In this document: piece after piece, positions 46,188-54,122 of the stretch
Layout: every line of letters begins with the position of its first letter
How positions within the stretch are numbered: the stretch's first letter is position 1
NCBI GenBank assembly: GCA_021202075.1
Contig: JAJQDT010000116.1
Coordinates: 220,049 to 284,048, forward strand
Length of the DNA: 64,000 nt
Direction of reading: 5' to 3'
Source of the DNA: Lachnospiraceae bacterium
GTDB taxonomy: Bacteria > Bacillota > Clostridia > Lachnospirales > Lachnospiraceae
Position numbers and translations under genes: made by a program
Notes under the pieces: generated by a model
Database searches by the model: none
The model's input: only the letters and a program-made list of their open reading frames with translations
What the model was told of the DNA's origin: nothing

Positions 46188-47000
46188 TCAGCCCTCAAAA
46201 TCCGCCTTTAGAATCGGACGTACTTTCTCACAAATCTCATCGAAACGTATCCTGCACTCCCCGCCAAAAATCCGTACCGGCACCGGCTGGTCCATTCCAC
46301 AGATTGAAGTAAGGCAGTTTCCGTCCGTCCTGCCTGCATTCGTCCTGTTTTCGCACATCCCATCATCCCCTATCCTTTCATAAACGATCACTTTCTCCTG
46401 ACTCAGGTCAACAATCCAGTACTCCCGCACGCCAGCATTCATATACTTCCAAAGCTTGATCGTCATATCCTTGCGGGCGGTTGCGTCTGATAAAATCTCA
46501 ATCACAAAATCCGGCGCACCATAAACGCAGCGTTTTCTGAGTTTGTCTCTGTCGCAGACGACCAGTACATCCGGCTGCAGCATCGTCCGATCGTCGCAGT
46601 CCAACTGTACATCCACTGGTGCGTAAAGAGCCTGGCACGATCCTTTCCTGGAGCTGATAAAATTCGCGAGCTGCACACTGATTTCAAAGCTCGCAATCTG
46701 ATGCGTAGTATAGGGAGCCGCAATATCATATAAATACCCGTCAATCAGCTCCATGCGCTGGTCATTCGGAAGCGCATAGTAATCCTCCAGCGTATATTCC
46801 CCCTGACGCTTATACCTGGAATACACGTATTGCATTTTTGCCTCGCGCAATAAATCCCCATCAGAGCAGGAACCAGCTTCTTCATAAGAAAATGGCTTTT
46901 TCGGTGCATTTGACGCGTCCTGGACTTCGTGCGAATCTTCCGCTTTTGTTTCTTTCGCCGCTTTCTCTTCAAAATCATTCTTTTTTTCCTGTTTTTTCAT
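46188..47000 (-). CDS. Uma2-family (DUF820) PD-(D/E)XK nuclease-fold protein
   Basis: A 270-residue protein: a Lys/Glu-rich N-terminal 75 residues and a Uma2 domain with YTLEDYYALPNDQRMELIDG, an APYTTHQ His, QPDVLVVCD, and DFVIEILSDATARKDMTIKLWKYMNAGVREYWIVD, giving the Asp/Glu-x-Lys-like catalytic layout. ATG 47000 follows GAGGAGG. The family is expanded in cyanobacteria and some Bacillota; its function is unsettled. It stands alone with its own promoter (47044-47072). Confidence 0.9.
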   Translation of the reverse strand: MKKQEKKNDFEEKAAKETKAEDSHEVQDASNAPKKPFSYEEAGSCSDGDLLREAKMQYVYSRYKRQGEYTLEDYYALPNDQRMELIDGYLYDIAAPYTTHQIASFEISVQLANFISSRKGSCQALYAPVDVQLDCDDRTMLQPDVLVVCDRDKLRKRCVYGAPDFVIEILSDATARKDMTIKLWKYMNAGVREYWIVDLSQEKVIVYERIGDDGMCENRTNAGRTDGNCLTSICGMDQPVPVRIFGGECRIRFDEICEKVRPILKADFEG

Positions 47001-47043
47001 CCTAACTCCTCCTCGTCTTTTTTGTTCTTTTGTTTGTAAATGC

Positions 47044-47072
47044 ATGGTAACATATAGCTATATTTTTGTCAA
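47044..47072 (-). promoter_or_regulatory. Promoter of the Uma2 gene
   Basis: TTGACA (47067-47072), 17 bp, TACCAT (47044-47049) on the minus strand, with a perfect palindrome ATATAGCTATAT (47052-47063) in the spacer that could be an operator. The surrounding 100 bp are very AT-rich. Confidence 0.5.
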
Positions 47073-47338
47073 TATGTTTCTAAAATTATTTTATTATCAT
47101 ATTTCAAAATTATATGCAACTATATGTATCGTTTTCCACTATATCTGAAATCAGGAATCCGGATTCCCTTACACACCCCTGCGATCGGGTACGGGCACTC
47201 CCTCTCCCTATCCGCTGCGCCAGGCGCGAGCAGCGAAGCTCCTAAAGTCCGCTCACGCCTAGGTACAATCGAGCAGTGGGACTTGTCCCCTGCTCGTCCG
47301 CACGGTTGCTGCGAGCCAGTGGCACGCGTTTATCCCTT

Positions 47339-47413
47339 GCCGGGTGGCATCCCACGCTTCGCATGGGATATGCCCTCGCCGGGTGGCATCCCACGCTTCG
47401 CATGGGATATGCC
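47339..47413. repeat. Two inverted-orientation copies of the 39-40-nt hairpin repeat
   Basis: Two direct copies (39 and 36 nt), read on the plus strand as the reverse complement of the unit at 1-187, with the same ATCCCACGC-TTC-GCATGGGAT hairpin. They lie 20 bp beyond the terminator of the SDR operon. The 47101-47338 stretch before them holds no gene but includes a 14-bp palindrome GGAATCCGGATTCC near 47155. Confidence 0.85.
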
Positions 47414-47432
47414 TTACCCGACCCTGCGCATA

Positions 47433-47467
47433 AAAAAGGCATCTCCACTGTTTTGAGATGCCTTTTT
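47433..47467 (-). terminator. Terminator of the FMN enzyme-symporter-hydrolase-SDR gene group
   Basis: AAAAAGGCATCTC and GAGATGCCTTTTT pair perfectly around a nine-base loop, 55 bp after the SDR stop. It is symmetrical and could work in both directions. Confidence 0.9.
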
Positions 47468-47521
47468 GTCCTGTGTTTTATTTTATTACATGTCCGTTCC
47501 GCTATACGAGTGCAGCTTCTA

Positions 47522-48298
47522 TTATACCAGACTCAGCCCCCCGCTGACGTCCAGCACCGTCCCGGTTATGTACGATGCCTCCTCGCTGGCGAGGAAGCAG
47601 ATAGCTGATGCGAGGTCCTCGGGCGTGCCCATGCGCCCCATCGGGATGTATGGAAGCATCGTTGTCGTATCCTTCCAGCGCGGATCCGAGATTGCACCGT
47701 TTCCCTGGAGCCGGGTGATCGCGCCCTTCTGGATGCAGTTTACGGCAATCCCTTCCGGAGCCAGTCGCGCCGCACAGTTTTTCGTCAGGGAAAGCACCGC
47801 GCCTTTTCCTACCGCGTTCGTGAAGCTCTCCAGCTTTCCGCCCCTTGCGCCCTCAACGGTTGTCATAAAGATCACGCGCGGGCTGCTGCTTTTTCGAAGA
47901 TAAGGGAGTGCGCATTTGAGCATGGAATAGCTGCCGCCAAGCAGATGGCCAACCTCTTTTTGCAGGGTTTCCGTATCCACCGTGTCGATGCTGTCCTCAA
48001 AGCCATCGCCGCCGGTGTTGCTGATGATGACGTCAATCGAGCCAAATATCTCATTGATCTGACGATACACTTCCTCGTCCGAAACCGGCGGGTTCTGCAC
48101 CTCGCCGTCCTGCATCGCGATGCATTTCCCCGGATAATTCAACTTTTGAAGCTCCTCGACCAGACCGGCGGCCTGCGCCGGCTGATGGGTCATGATCACG
48201 ACATTCATCCCACCCTGGCACAGCGCCTTTACCGCCGCTACTCCGTCGCCGCCGCTCGCGCCGGAAAATACACATGTCCGTCCTTTTAATGTCTGCAT
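47522..48298 (-). CDS. SDR-family protein with altered catalytic motif
   Basis: A 258-residue SDR fold: nucleotide motif SGASGGDG near residue 11, SNTGG for the usual NAG, and a C-terminal DVSGGLS ending. At the active site YxxxK is replaced by NAVGK (Asn for Tyr) and the Ser region reads MTTVEGA, so normal hydride-transfer catalysis is doubtful. ATG 48298 follows GGAGGAGC. It is the last gene of the 47.5-53.8 kb group before a strong terminator. It could bind cofactor in a regulatory role or use different chemistry. Confidence 0.85.
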   Translation of the reverse strand: MQTLKGRTCVFSGASGGDGVAAVKALCQGGMNVVIMTHQPAQAAGLVEELQKLNYPGKCIAMQDGEVQNPPVSDEEVYRQINEIFGSIDVIISNTGGDGFEDSIDTVDTETLQKEVGHLLGGSYSMLKCALPYLRKSSSPRVIFMTTVEGARGGKLESFTNAVGKGAVLSLTKNCAARLAPEGIAVNCIQKGAITRLQGNGAISDPRWKDTTTMLPYIPMGRMGTPEDLASAICFLASEEASYITGTVLDVSGGLSLV

Positions 48299-48497
48299 TC
48301 CTGCTCCTCCTGATTCTTTATCCACTCATCATCCATTGTCACTCATCAACTTCTTTTTGCCCGATCCGATCAAACCAGATCCGGACAAACCGAGCCCCCA
48401 GTTGTTTCATTTGCACAGGAAAATGCCCTTCGGATCCCCAGTTGGTCAATCGTCAAAATCCTTCCGACAATGATACCGGCATGCAGGTGGCCTGTCG

Positions 48498-49793
48498 TCA
48501 AATAAACCGCCTCATCCACGCTGCCATGTAATCGTACAGTGCGTTTTCCGTGTCGCCGAATTCTCCCGGAACGGTTTCTGCGTCCCGGTTCGGCGCAAAC
48601 ACATGGGAAGCGCCATGTACGAATGCAATAGATTTATCCGCCATTTTTGCCCGGTTATAAATCATTTCTGCGGCAAGATACTCGTATCCGCCGGTCATTC
48701 CCATCATCAGGGTCGGCACGGTGATACCGTCAATGTTTCCGATCGGAGAGGCATAGCTGGATTTCCAGTCTATACCGACGACTTCGTCTTCGAGCACCGC
48801 AAATTCCTCCGTCGTCCGGATCGCCTGGGAGCTCAGAAATCCCTTCACGGTATTTTTGTTGACGCCCATTCCCCAGGTATCAGAAAAGGTGTGATCGCAC
48901 TCCGGCACACGCACACTGTGAATCTGCTCATGCGTCACCGTGCCGTCACCGTGCACCAGATCGTACTCGCCCTTCGTATGGCTCAAAAGACGGGTATCCT
49001 CCGGAAGCAGCCGGTTGTTCGGCTTGGGCTGATCCGCTCCCGTGATAAAGAACGGTTCGTCGTCTACGTAATTCCCCTCGCCCTTTTGCAGCTTCTCCAG
49101 GCGCTCCAGCGCCAGTGCGATCAGCTTTTCATTTCTCGCCGCCTGCGTCGCCTCGTATTTTTTGATAAATGCATCGCTGTAGTGCGCGCCCGCGGGATCG
49201 TAGCCGTTTTCAGGGCTGAAAATATCAAATTCCGGATTCAGCTTTCTGCCGTTTCCTTCTTCCTCAACGGCCGGATCCATGCTCAGCAGACTCATCACAC
49301 CGTTGCCGTAGTTCGCGTCAATCAGCATCAGCCCGTCCGCCGGCTCCAGAGACCTGGTCAGGGTACATTTATAAATCATTTCCTCGCCCTGATAAATCTG
49401 CGCGCCGTTTTCCGCAATGCTCTGGTAAGCGGTCATCAGCGTCGCGCCGCCGCTGTGCCCCATCAGGATAATTTTTTCAATATCCGGGTTCCTGCGCAGA
49501 TAGCGGACGCTTTCATCCAGCATCTCCAGCTTCCGGTCGATCTCTCCGCCCTCTCTGGATTCACACGCCAGGACATGGTATCCGCGCGCGGCAAGCGCGG
49601 GCCCCATCTTATAACCCATATAATTCTGATCGCAATGCATGATCACCACCGCGATCTGGCTGGTCTCCATCGGGTTGACCGGCTGATATTCCATCGCGTG
49701 GGTGCGCGACCGGTCATTTACAATCAGAGTCTCCTGAATCGTCTTATAAGACTCCGCCTCGACTTCTCCGTTATGTCCGATTCTTACAATCAT
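48498..49793 (-). CDS. Alpha/beta-fold hydrolase
   Basis: A 431-residue cytoplasmic hydrolase with the nucleophile elbow GHSGG (in ILMGHSGGATL), a likely oxyanion-hole region at VVIMHCDQNYMG, and a late catalytic His in FVHGASHVF or ECDHTFS. An insert around residues 180-310 probably forms a lid. ATG 49793 follows GGGAGAG; the frame to 49853 has no site. The substrate is unknown. It sits between the GPH symporter and SDR genes, 199 bp before the latter. Confidence 0.85.
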   Translation of the reverse strand: MIVRIGHNGEVEAESYKTIQETLIVNDRSRTHAMEYQPVNPMETSQIAVVIMHCDQNYMGYKMGPALAARGYHVLACESREGGEIDRKLEMLDESVRYLRRNPDIEKIILMGHSGGATLMTAYQSIAENGAQIYQGEEMIYKCTLTRSLEPADGLMLIDANYGNGVMSLLSMDPAVEEEGNGRKLNPEFDIFSPENGYDPAGAHYSDAFIKKYEATQAARNEKLIALALERLEKLQKGEGNYVDDEPFFITGADQPKPNNRLLPEDTRLLSHTKGEYDLVHGDGTVTHEQIHSVRVPECDHTFSDTWGMGVNKNTVKGFLSSQAIRTTEEFAVLEDEVVGIDWKSSYASPIGNIDGITVPTLMMGMTGGYEYLAAEMIYNRAKMADKSIAFVHGASHVFAPNRDAETVPGEFGDTENALYDYMAAWMRRFI

Positions 49794-49861
49794 ACATACT
49801 CTCCCGGTTCTTTTATATAAATACAGTAATTGTTCAGAACAGCACGTCAGCATCTGTGTTT

Positions 49862-50010
49862 TGTGCTGATCTGCACCAGGCTATTTTTCGTTTTAGCACT
49901 GGTCTGCGCATGACGGTTTTTCGTTTTAACGCTGATCTGCACATGGCGTTTTTTCGTTTCTGCATCGATCCATGCAATACAATTTTTCGTTTCAGCACTG
50001 TTCTGAACGG
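49862..50010. repeat. Imperfect tandem repeats (about 33 bp, four to five units) upstream of the hydrolase gene
   Basis: Four units of 32-33 bp each end in a TTTTTCGTTT word and begin with a GCNCTGRTCTGC-like word, followed by a partial fifth. They fill most of the gap between the symporter stop (50071) and the hydrolase start (49793). Regular spacing of about three helical turns would suit cooperative protein binding; no function is shown. Confidence 0.7.
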
Positions 50011-50070
50011 TTATCAGATATTATAACATAACACAGTGAGAATTCACTGCTTTTTTTACTTTTCTCTGGC

Positions 50071-51420
50071 TCAGCGGCTTTTCTCCATCTCCGGCAGATA
50101 TTTTTCCACATCCAGCAGCAAAATGCAGATCAGCAGAACTGCGCAGACAGCCGCATCCACCCAGATATAACTGATTTTCAGCGCTGTCATGACCGCTGCG
50201 GACTGGGTTTCCAGGGTCGCATCATATCCGGCCGCCGCGAGTACCCACATCACGCTCGCGCCGCCAATGCCCATGCCGATTTTCTGGCCCATGGACTGGG
50301 ATGAAGACATCAGGCCCTCCGCGTGAATGCCGGATTTCCATTCCACATAATTCGCCGAATCTGCGATAAACGCGTAGATGCCCGCGAACATCGGTCCTCC
50401 TGCAAAGTTGCGCAGGAACGCGCATCCTAAGAGCAGCCCTTTGCTGGTCGGCGCAATATTAATCAGAAGAAAGCTCAGAATCAGTCCGATGGAGCACACC
50501 GACATAAAGGTTCTCTTGGAAAAACGCTTCGTGAGGTATGGCGTCACCGCCAGCATAATAATACTCGGAGCCACGCCGAGGCCCAGCAGTGTAGCCGTAT
50601 ACATCGCATCGTCCAGAATCCAGGTGCAGTAATAAATTGTGCAGGAAGCCGCGTTCGCATTGTAGACCAGCGTGCAGATACCGAATACCAGGCAGCACCA
50701 GAAGTATTTGCACTTCAATACCGCCTTGAACTGATCCGCCAGCGGAGGCGCCTGCTGTGCGGATTTTCCTGCGTTTGCCGGTCCTTCTTCCGCATCCATG
50801 TCTACGGTTTCACGGCACACCAGTGCCTCAATGAGAATCAGGCCGCCCGCAACAAAGCCAACGATTACGCTGGTGTACCGCCAGCCAATGTTCAGATACA
50901 GCACGGTGATTCCGCTCGCCGCCGCGATCTGCGCAAGATTCTGCATAATGATCGCAACCGTAGAGGTGAGCGTGCGATCCTGTGAATCACGGGTCATCCG
51001 CGGCAACAGCGCCGTATGGGAGATTCCGTAAATCGTATACACAATCGCGTTCAGGAATATGTAGGTTACATATGCGTAAACCAGCTTCATATTGTCCGCC
51101 CAGCCAACCGGGACATTCAGAATCAGGATAATGCCGGCCAGCATCAGCGGCGCCGCCACATAAATCCAGGGGCGGGCCTTGCCCATTTTCGAATGGGTCC
51201 GGTCCACGATACTTCCCATTGCAAAATCACTCACGCCGTCAAACACGCGGGCTACGACCATCATAGTCGCAATCGCCAGCGGCGCGATCAGCGCGGTATC
51301 GGTAAAATATGCCGTGATAAAATTCGACATCAGCACACTCATAATATTTCCGCCGCTCATGCCGCAGCCATACGCCAGCTTTTGCGGAAGCGGTATTTTT
51401 TTGCTTTCGTTATTACTCAT
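50071..51420 (-). CDS. GPH-family (MFS) sugar/glycoside:cation symporter
   Basis: A 449-residue membrane protein of the glycoside-pentoside-hexuronide:cation symporter family. About twelve helices are visible, with the family's KLAYGCGMSGGNIMS entry, an acidic cation site in RVFDGVSDFAMGSIVDRT, and the central MTRDSQDRTL loop. ATG 51420 follows AAAGGAAAAG. It imports a glycoside or uronide, fitting the neighbouring Gfo/Idh and hydrolase genes. The substrate is unknown. Confidence 0.92.
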   Translation of the reverse strand: MSNNESKKIPLPQKLAYGCGMSGGNIMSVLMSNFITAYFTDTALIAPLAIATMMVVARVFDGVSDFAMGSIVDRTHSKMGKARPWIYVAAPLMLAGIILILNVPVGWADNMKLVYAYVTYIFLNAIVYTIYGISHTALLPRMTRDSQDRTLTSTVAIIMQNLAQIAAASGITVLYLNIGWRYTSVIVGFVAGGLILIEALVCRETVDMDAEEGPANAGKSAQQAPPLADQFKAVLKCKYFWCCLVFGICTLVYNANAASCTIYYCTWILDDAMYTATLLGLGVAPSIIMLAVTPYLTKRFSKRTFMSVCSIGLILSFLLINIAPTSKGLLLGCAFLRNFAGGPMFAGIYAFIADSANYVEWKSGIHAEGLMSSSQSMGQKIGMGIGGASVMWVLAAAGYDATLETQSAAVMTALKISYIWVDAAVCAVLLICILLLDVEKYLPEMEKSR

Positions 51421-51448
51421 TTTCTTTTCCTTTCCTGTATTCTTTTTA

Positions 51449-51588
51449 CTCTTACTCAAACAGTCATCCGACTCTCATCTCTGTGCGGAGCCCCGTCATG
51501 CTTTTCAAGATCGTCAGCTCTTATTCAAACGGGAATACGACTCCCGCCTGTGCGCGGAGCTCTGTCATGATTTTCGAGATTGTCAGTG
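51449..51588. repeat. 69-nt tandem duplicate of the 3' end of the Gfo/Idh gene
   Basis: The last 69 nt or so of the Gfo/Idh gene (51518-51588) recur directly downstream (51449-51516) with about 15 differences. The distal copy reads LTILKSMTGLR...LFE with an internal stop, against LTISKIMTELR...PFE in the gene. It lies in the symporter leader. It is the longest of three such 3'-end duplications. Confidence 0.85.
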
Positions 51589-52528
51589 TCTGCTCCCACG
51601 GAGCGTCGTCGGTCTGCGTTTTGCCCTCGCGGATAGCTTTTTCAAACTGAATCCACTCGTGTTCATAGCCTTTTGCGAACGGCACCTCCGAATTTACGAT
51701 CAGAGGCGGAAGCTCGGGCACTTCGCGCACACTGCCGTCGAGATTGCGGATCTCGATCCGATCCGGATTGGAAACCACGTCCATGTAAATGCTCCCCTCG
51801 GTTCCGAAAATCTCGCAGTACTCTTCCCGCTCGTCGTCCGGCGTATTGATGGTAGAAACACACTCAATCTTAATTCCGCCCGGATAGGTCACGGTGTAAT
51901 AATCTCTGGCGTCGACGCCGGTCTCCAGCTTTTCGAAATGGCCCTCCACCGATTCGTAATTCGTTCCAAAATGGCAGGTCATGCGGCTTAAAATGTACGG
52001 TCCCATATCCAGGAGAGAACCGCCGCCGGTCTCCAGCTTCTTCACGCGCTCGAGGAACATCACATTTCCTCTGCTAATGATTTTCGCGCCCGTCAGTTTT
52101 CCGATCTTGCCGTCCTTGATGATGTGGTCAATGATATGGCGGGACGGAAGGAATGCCGGCCACAGAGCCTCCGACAAAAATACGCCCTTTTCCTTCGCCT
52201 TATCAATCATGATCTTCGCCTGCTCGTAATTCACCGCGAACGGCTTCTCCACGACCACGTTTTTGCCGTGCTCCAGCGCCTTCAGACACATGTCCATATG
52301 TACATGATTCGGCACGGCGATGTACACCACATCAATTGCCTCATCACTCATCAGCTCCTCGTAATTGTTGTAAACCTTTTTCCAGCCATACTTTTCCGCA
52401 AACGGACGGCAGGCGTCCGCAGACATCCCGGCCACGCCGTATTTTACGATCTGTTCATTATTCAGCTGCCCCAGAATATCCGAAATCCAGCTGGCAATCG
52501 TGCCAGCGCCGCATACTCCTATATTCAT
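51521..52528 (-). CDS. Gfo/Idh/MocA-family oxidoreductase
   Basis: A 335-residue NAD(P)-dependent oxidoreductase: N-terminal Rossmann motif GVCGAGTIAS, the family's EKPFAVN with the catalytic-site Lys, and a C-terminal substrate domain starting with GNVMFLERVKKLETGGGSLLDMG, typical of dihydrodiol-dehydrogenase-like members. ATG 52528 follows AAGGAG. It probably oxidises or reduces a sugar or cyclic polyol imported by the symporter 100 bp downstream. A duplicate of its 3' end follows the stop. Confidence 0.93.
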   Translation of the reverse strand: MNIGVCGAGTIASWISDILGQLNNEQIVKYGVAGMSADACRPFAEKYGWKKVYNNYEELMSDEAIDVVYIAVPNHVHMDMCLKALEHGKNVVVEKPFAVNYEQAKIMIDKAKEKGVFLSEALWPAFLPSRHIIDHIIKDGKIGKLTGAKIISRGNVMFLERVKKLETGGGSLLDMGPYILSRMTCHFGTNYESVEGHFEKLETGVDARDYYTVTYPGGIKIECVSTINTPDDEREEYCEIFGTEGSIYMDVVSNPDRIEIRNLDGSVREVPELPPLIVNSEVPFAKGYEHEWIQFEKAIREGKTQTDDAPWEQTLTISKIMTELRAQAGVVFPFE

Positions 52529-52684
52529 AGCAAATTCTTCTCCTTCCCATTTCTTTTTATCATTCGAGTCACTTTGTATCTATTGCAAACCACCGTGATT
52601 ATTTAAAACTGCAGCAATTGAGAACGACGTTTTTATATCACGTGATTCTCTGTCATGCATTGCAATTATATCCGCTGATTTGCA

Positions 52685-52779
52685 GCAGGATGCTGACATC
52701 CTGCATCTGAGTCCGACCAGGTGCATAAGAACGATTCCCTGTGCATTTTGGTTAAATTCTGTTCCCGGCCTGGTCGGGT
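52685..52779. repeat. Two inverted repeats between FMN-enzyme and Gfo/Idh genes
   Basis: GCAGGATG-CTGA-CATCCTGC (52685-52704) is a perfect 8-bp hairpin. CCGACCAGG ... CCTGGTCGG (from 52713 to 52779) is a perfect 9-bp pair 50 nt apart, ending just after the FMN-enzyme stop. They may attenuate or protect the transcript between the two genes. Neither has a T-run on the minus strand. Confidence 0.6.
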
Positions 52780-52785
52780 CAGATT

Positions 52786-53790
52786 TTACCAGTCCTTCTT
52801 TCTCAATGTCGTCGGGTCAAAATGCGCGGTATCTTTTGTGCAGGTTCGCGCCATCACGCACGCGAGCTCTGCGGTCAGCTCCCGCAGTCTGCGCTCCACG
52901 CCGGCCGCGCCCTCTTTCATGTACGGCTTCACCAGGTTCCGCGCGACACACACACGGTCCGCGCCGAGCGCCAGCGCTTTATATGCGTCAATCCCGCTTG
53001 TGATGCCGCAGTCCACAAAAATCTTTACCCGGTCTCCCACCGCCTGTTTGATCTCCGGCAGCACATAGAGCGGCGGCACTGCATCCGGAATCTCACCCTT
53101 GTGATGGGAAAGCAGAATGGCCGCCACGCCCGCGTCCGCGCATTTCACCGCGTCCTGCACCGACAGCACGCCCTTCGCGATAAACGGAAGCTTCGTGGAT
53201 TTCACGTACATCGCGATCTCCTCCGTCGTCTTCGGGCAGAGCTGGCCGTAGTCCGGCGTCGCATGGTACAGCGTCCCATCCGGCGCAATGCCATGATCGA
53301 TATCCATCGCCACGGCAAAGCAGCCGCATTCCTCATCGTGACGAATCTCCGACAGAACCGCCTCATTGTCCCGCTGCATCTTCACAATGCGGATACACTT
53401 CGCGCCGGTCGCCACCAGCTCGTCCACCTCCTGATTGGAGATGTAGCCAAAGAGCGTCGGCGTGTTCATGGCAAGCGCCCCTTTGGCAATTTCCGTCATG
53501 CCGTTTTTGTGAAGCAGCGGCGCGATGGCTGAAAGCCCGCCCACCATGATCGGTGTGTCAAACGTTTCCCCCCACAGTTCCACATGCGTATCCGCCGTCC
53601 AGGAATCCAGATAGCGGTACTCGATCATGTAGCTGTCATAGCACTCCCTCGTAATTTTGTTGGAATCATCCTTTTCTGATTTCAGCGAATACGGCGTGTA
53701 GCCGAACTGCAGCCCGTCCGCCCGCTTCGGACTGTCCGGCCCGCCAAAATACCGGTCCTCGCTATAATCATCCGGTCTCTTTTCCTGCAT
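52786..53790 (-). CDS. FMN-dependent alpha-hydroxy-acid oxidizing enzyme
   Basis: A 334-residue TIM-barrel flavoprotein of the lactate oxidase/glycolate oxidase family, slightly short. Visible are DTPIMVGGLSAIAPLLH, KGVLSVQDAVKCADAGV (FMN Lys), a catalytic-His region ILLSHHKGEIPDAVPP where many relatives have SNHGGRQLD, and DCGITSGIDAYKALALGADRVCVAR for phosphate binding. ATG 53790 follows AAGGAGGAGG. It would oxidise a 2-hydroxy acid. It is the first gene of the 47.5-53.8 kb group. The changed active-site loop makes the substrate uncertain. Confidence 0.85.
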   Translation of the reverse strand: MQEKRPDDYSEDRYFGGPDSPKRADGLQFGYTPYSLKSEKDDSNKITRECYDSYMIEYRYLDSWTADTHVELWGETFDTPIMVGGLSAIAPLLHKNGMTEIAKGALAMNTPTLFGYISNQEVDELVATGAKCIRIVKMQRDNEAVLSEIRHDEECGCFAVAMDIDHGIAPDGTLYHATPDYGQLCPKTTEEIAMYVKSTKLPFIAKGVLSVQDAVKCADAGVAAILLSHHKGEIPDAVPPLYVLPEIKQAVGDRVKIFVDCGITSGIDAYKALALGADRVCVARNLVKPYMKEGAAGVERRLRELTAELACVMARTCTKDTAHFDPTTLRKKDW

Positions 53791-53816
53791 AAAATACCTC
53801 CTCCTTTTTCTGCTTC

Positions 53817-53930
53817 ATGCCCGGCATCGCTCTTCAACGCCGGACGCAAACATGTTCCGATTCAAAAAACGAATCGAGAACGGATCCGCACCCATTGTGC
53901 CAGGCACAATCTCCAAATGGCACGGTTCTT
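53817..53930. repeat. Three-hairpin dispersed element, copy 4
   Basis: H1 GCCCGGC/GCCGGAC (53819-53845); H2 CGATTC/GAATCG with a seven-base loop (53858-53876); H3 outer CCGCACC/GGCACGG (53886-53892 and 53919-53925, two mismatches), inner ATTGTGC-CAG-GCACAAT, and an eight-base spacer. It lies upstream of the FMN-enzyme gene and downstream of a LysR gene, in the same relative orientation as the other copies. Confidence 0.8.
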
Positions 53931-54012
53931 TCTTCTTCTGTCATTCTCTTCTCTGCTAATTTTATTGTACCTCTGATTATCATCTGAGATTAAATCACAA
54001 AGCAAAAGGAAT

Positions 54013-54097
54013 GCTTCAAAAAATGAATCGTCATTTTGAATGCTTTTTATGAAAAAAGCTGCCGATTTTGGTTATTATCGCCAAAACCGGCAGCTTT
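54013..54097 (-). terminator. Two hairpins ending the LysR transcript
   Basis: A 17-bp hairpin with one mismatch (AAAGCTGCCG...CGGCAGCTTT, 54055-54097) is followed on the minus strand by a T-run. A second inverted repeat, GCTTCAAAAAATGA/TCATTTTGAATGC (54013-54043), lies just beyond. Together they form an efficient terminator 25 bp after the LysR stop at 54123. Confidence 0.85.
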
Positions 54098-54122
54098 CTT
54101 ATTCATGGGAATCAAAGCAGGA

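Noticed and set aside
47219-47262. Another copy of the H3-type nested hairpin
   Set aside because: An outer stem (AGGCG/CGCCT) and GAGC/GCTC can pair, but the spacer and loop lengths do not match the other copies.
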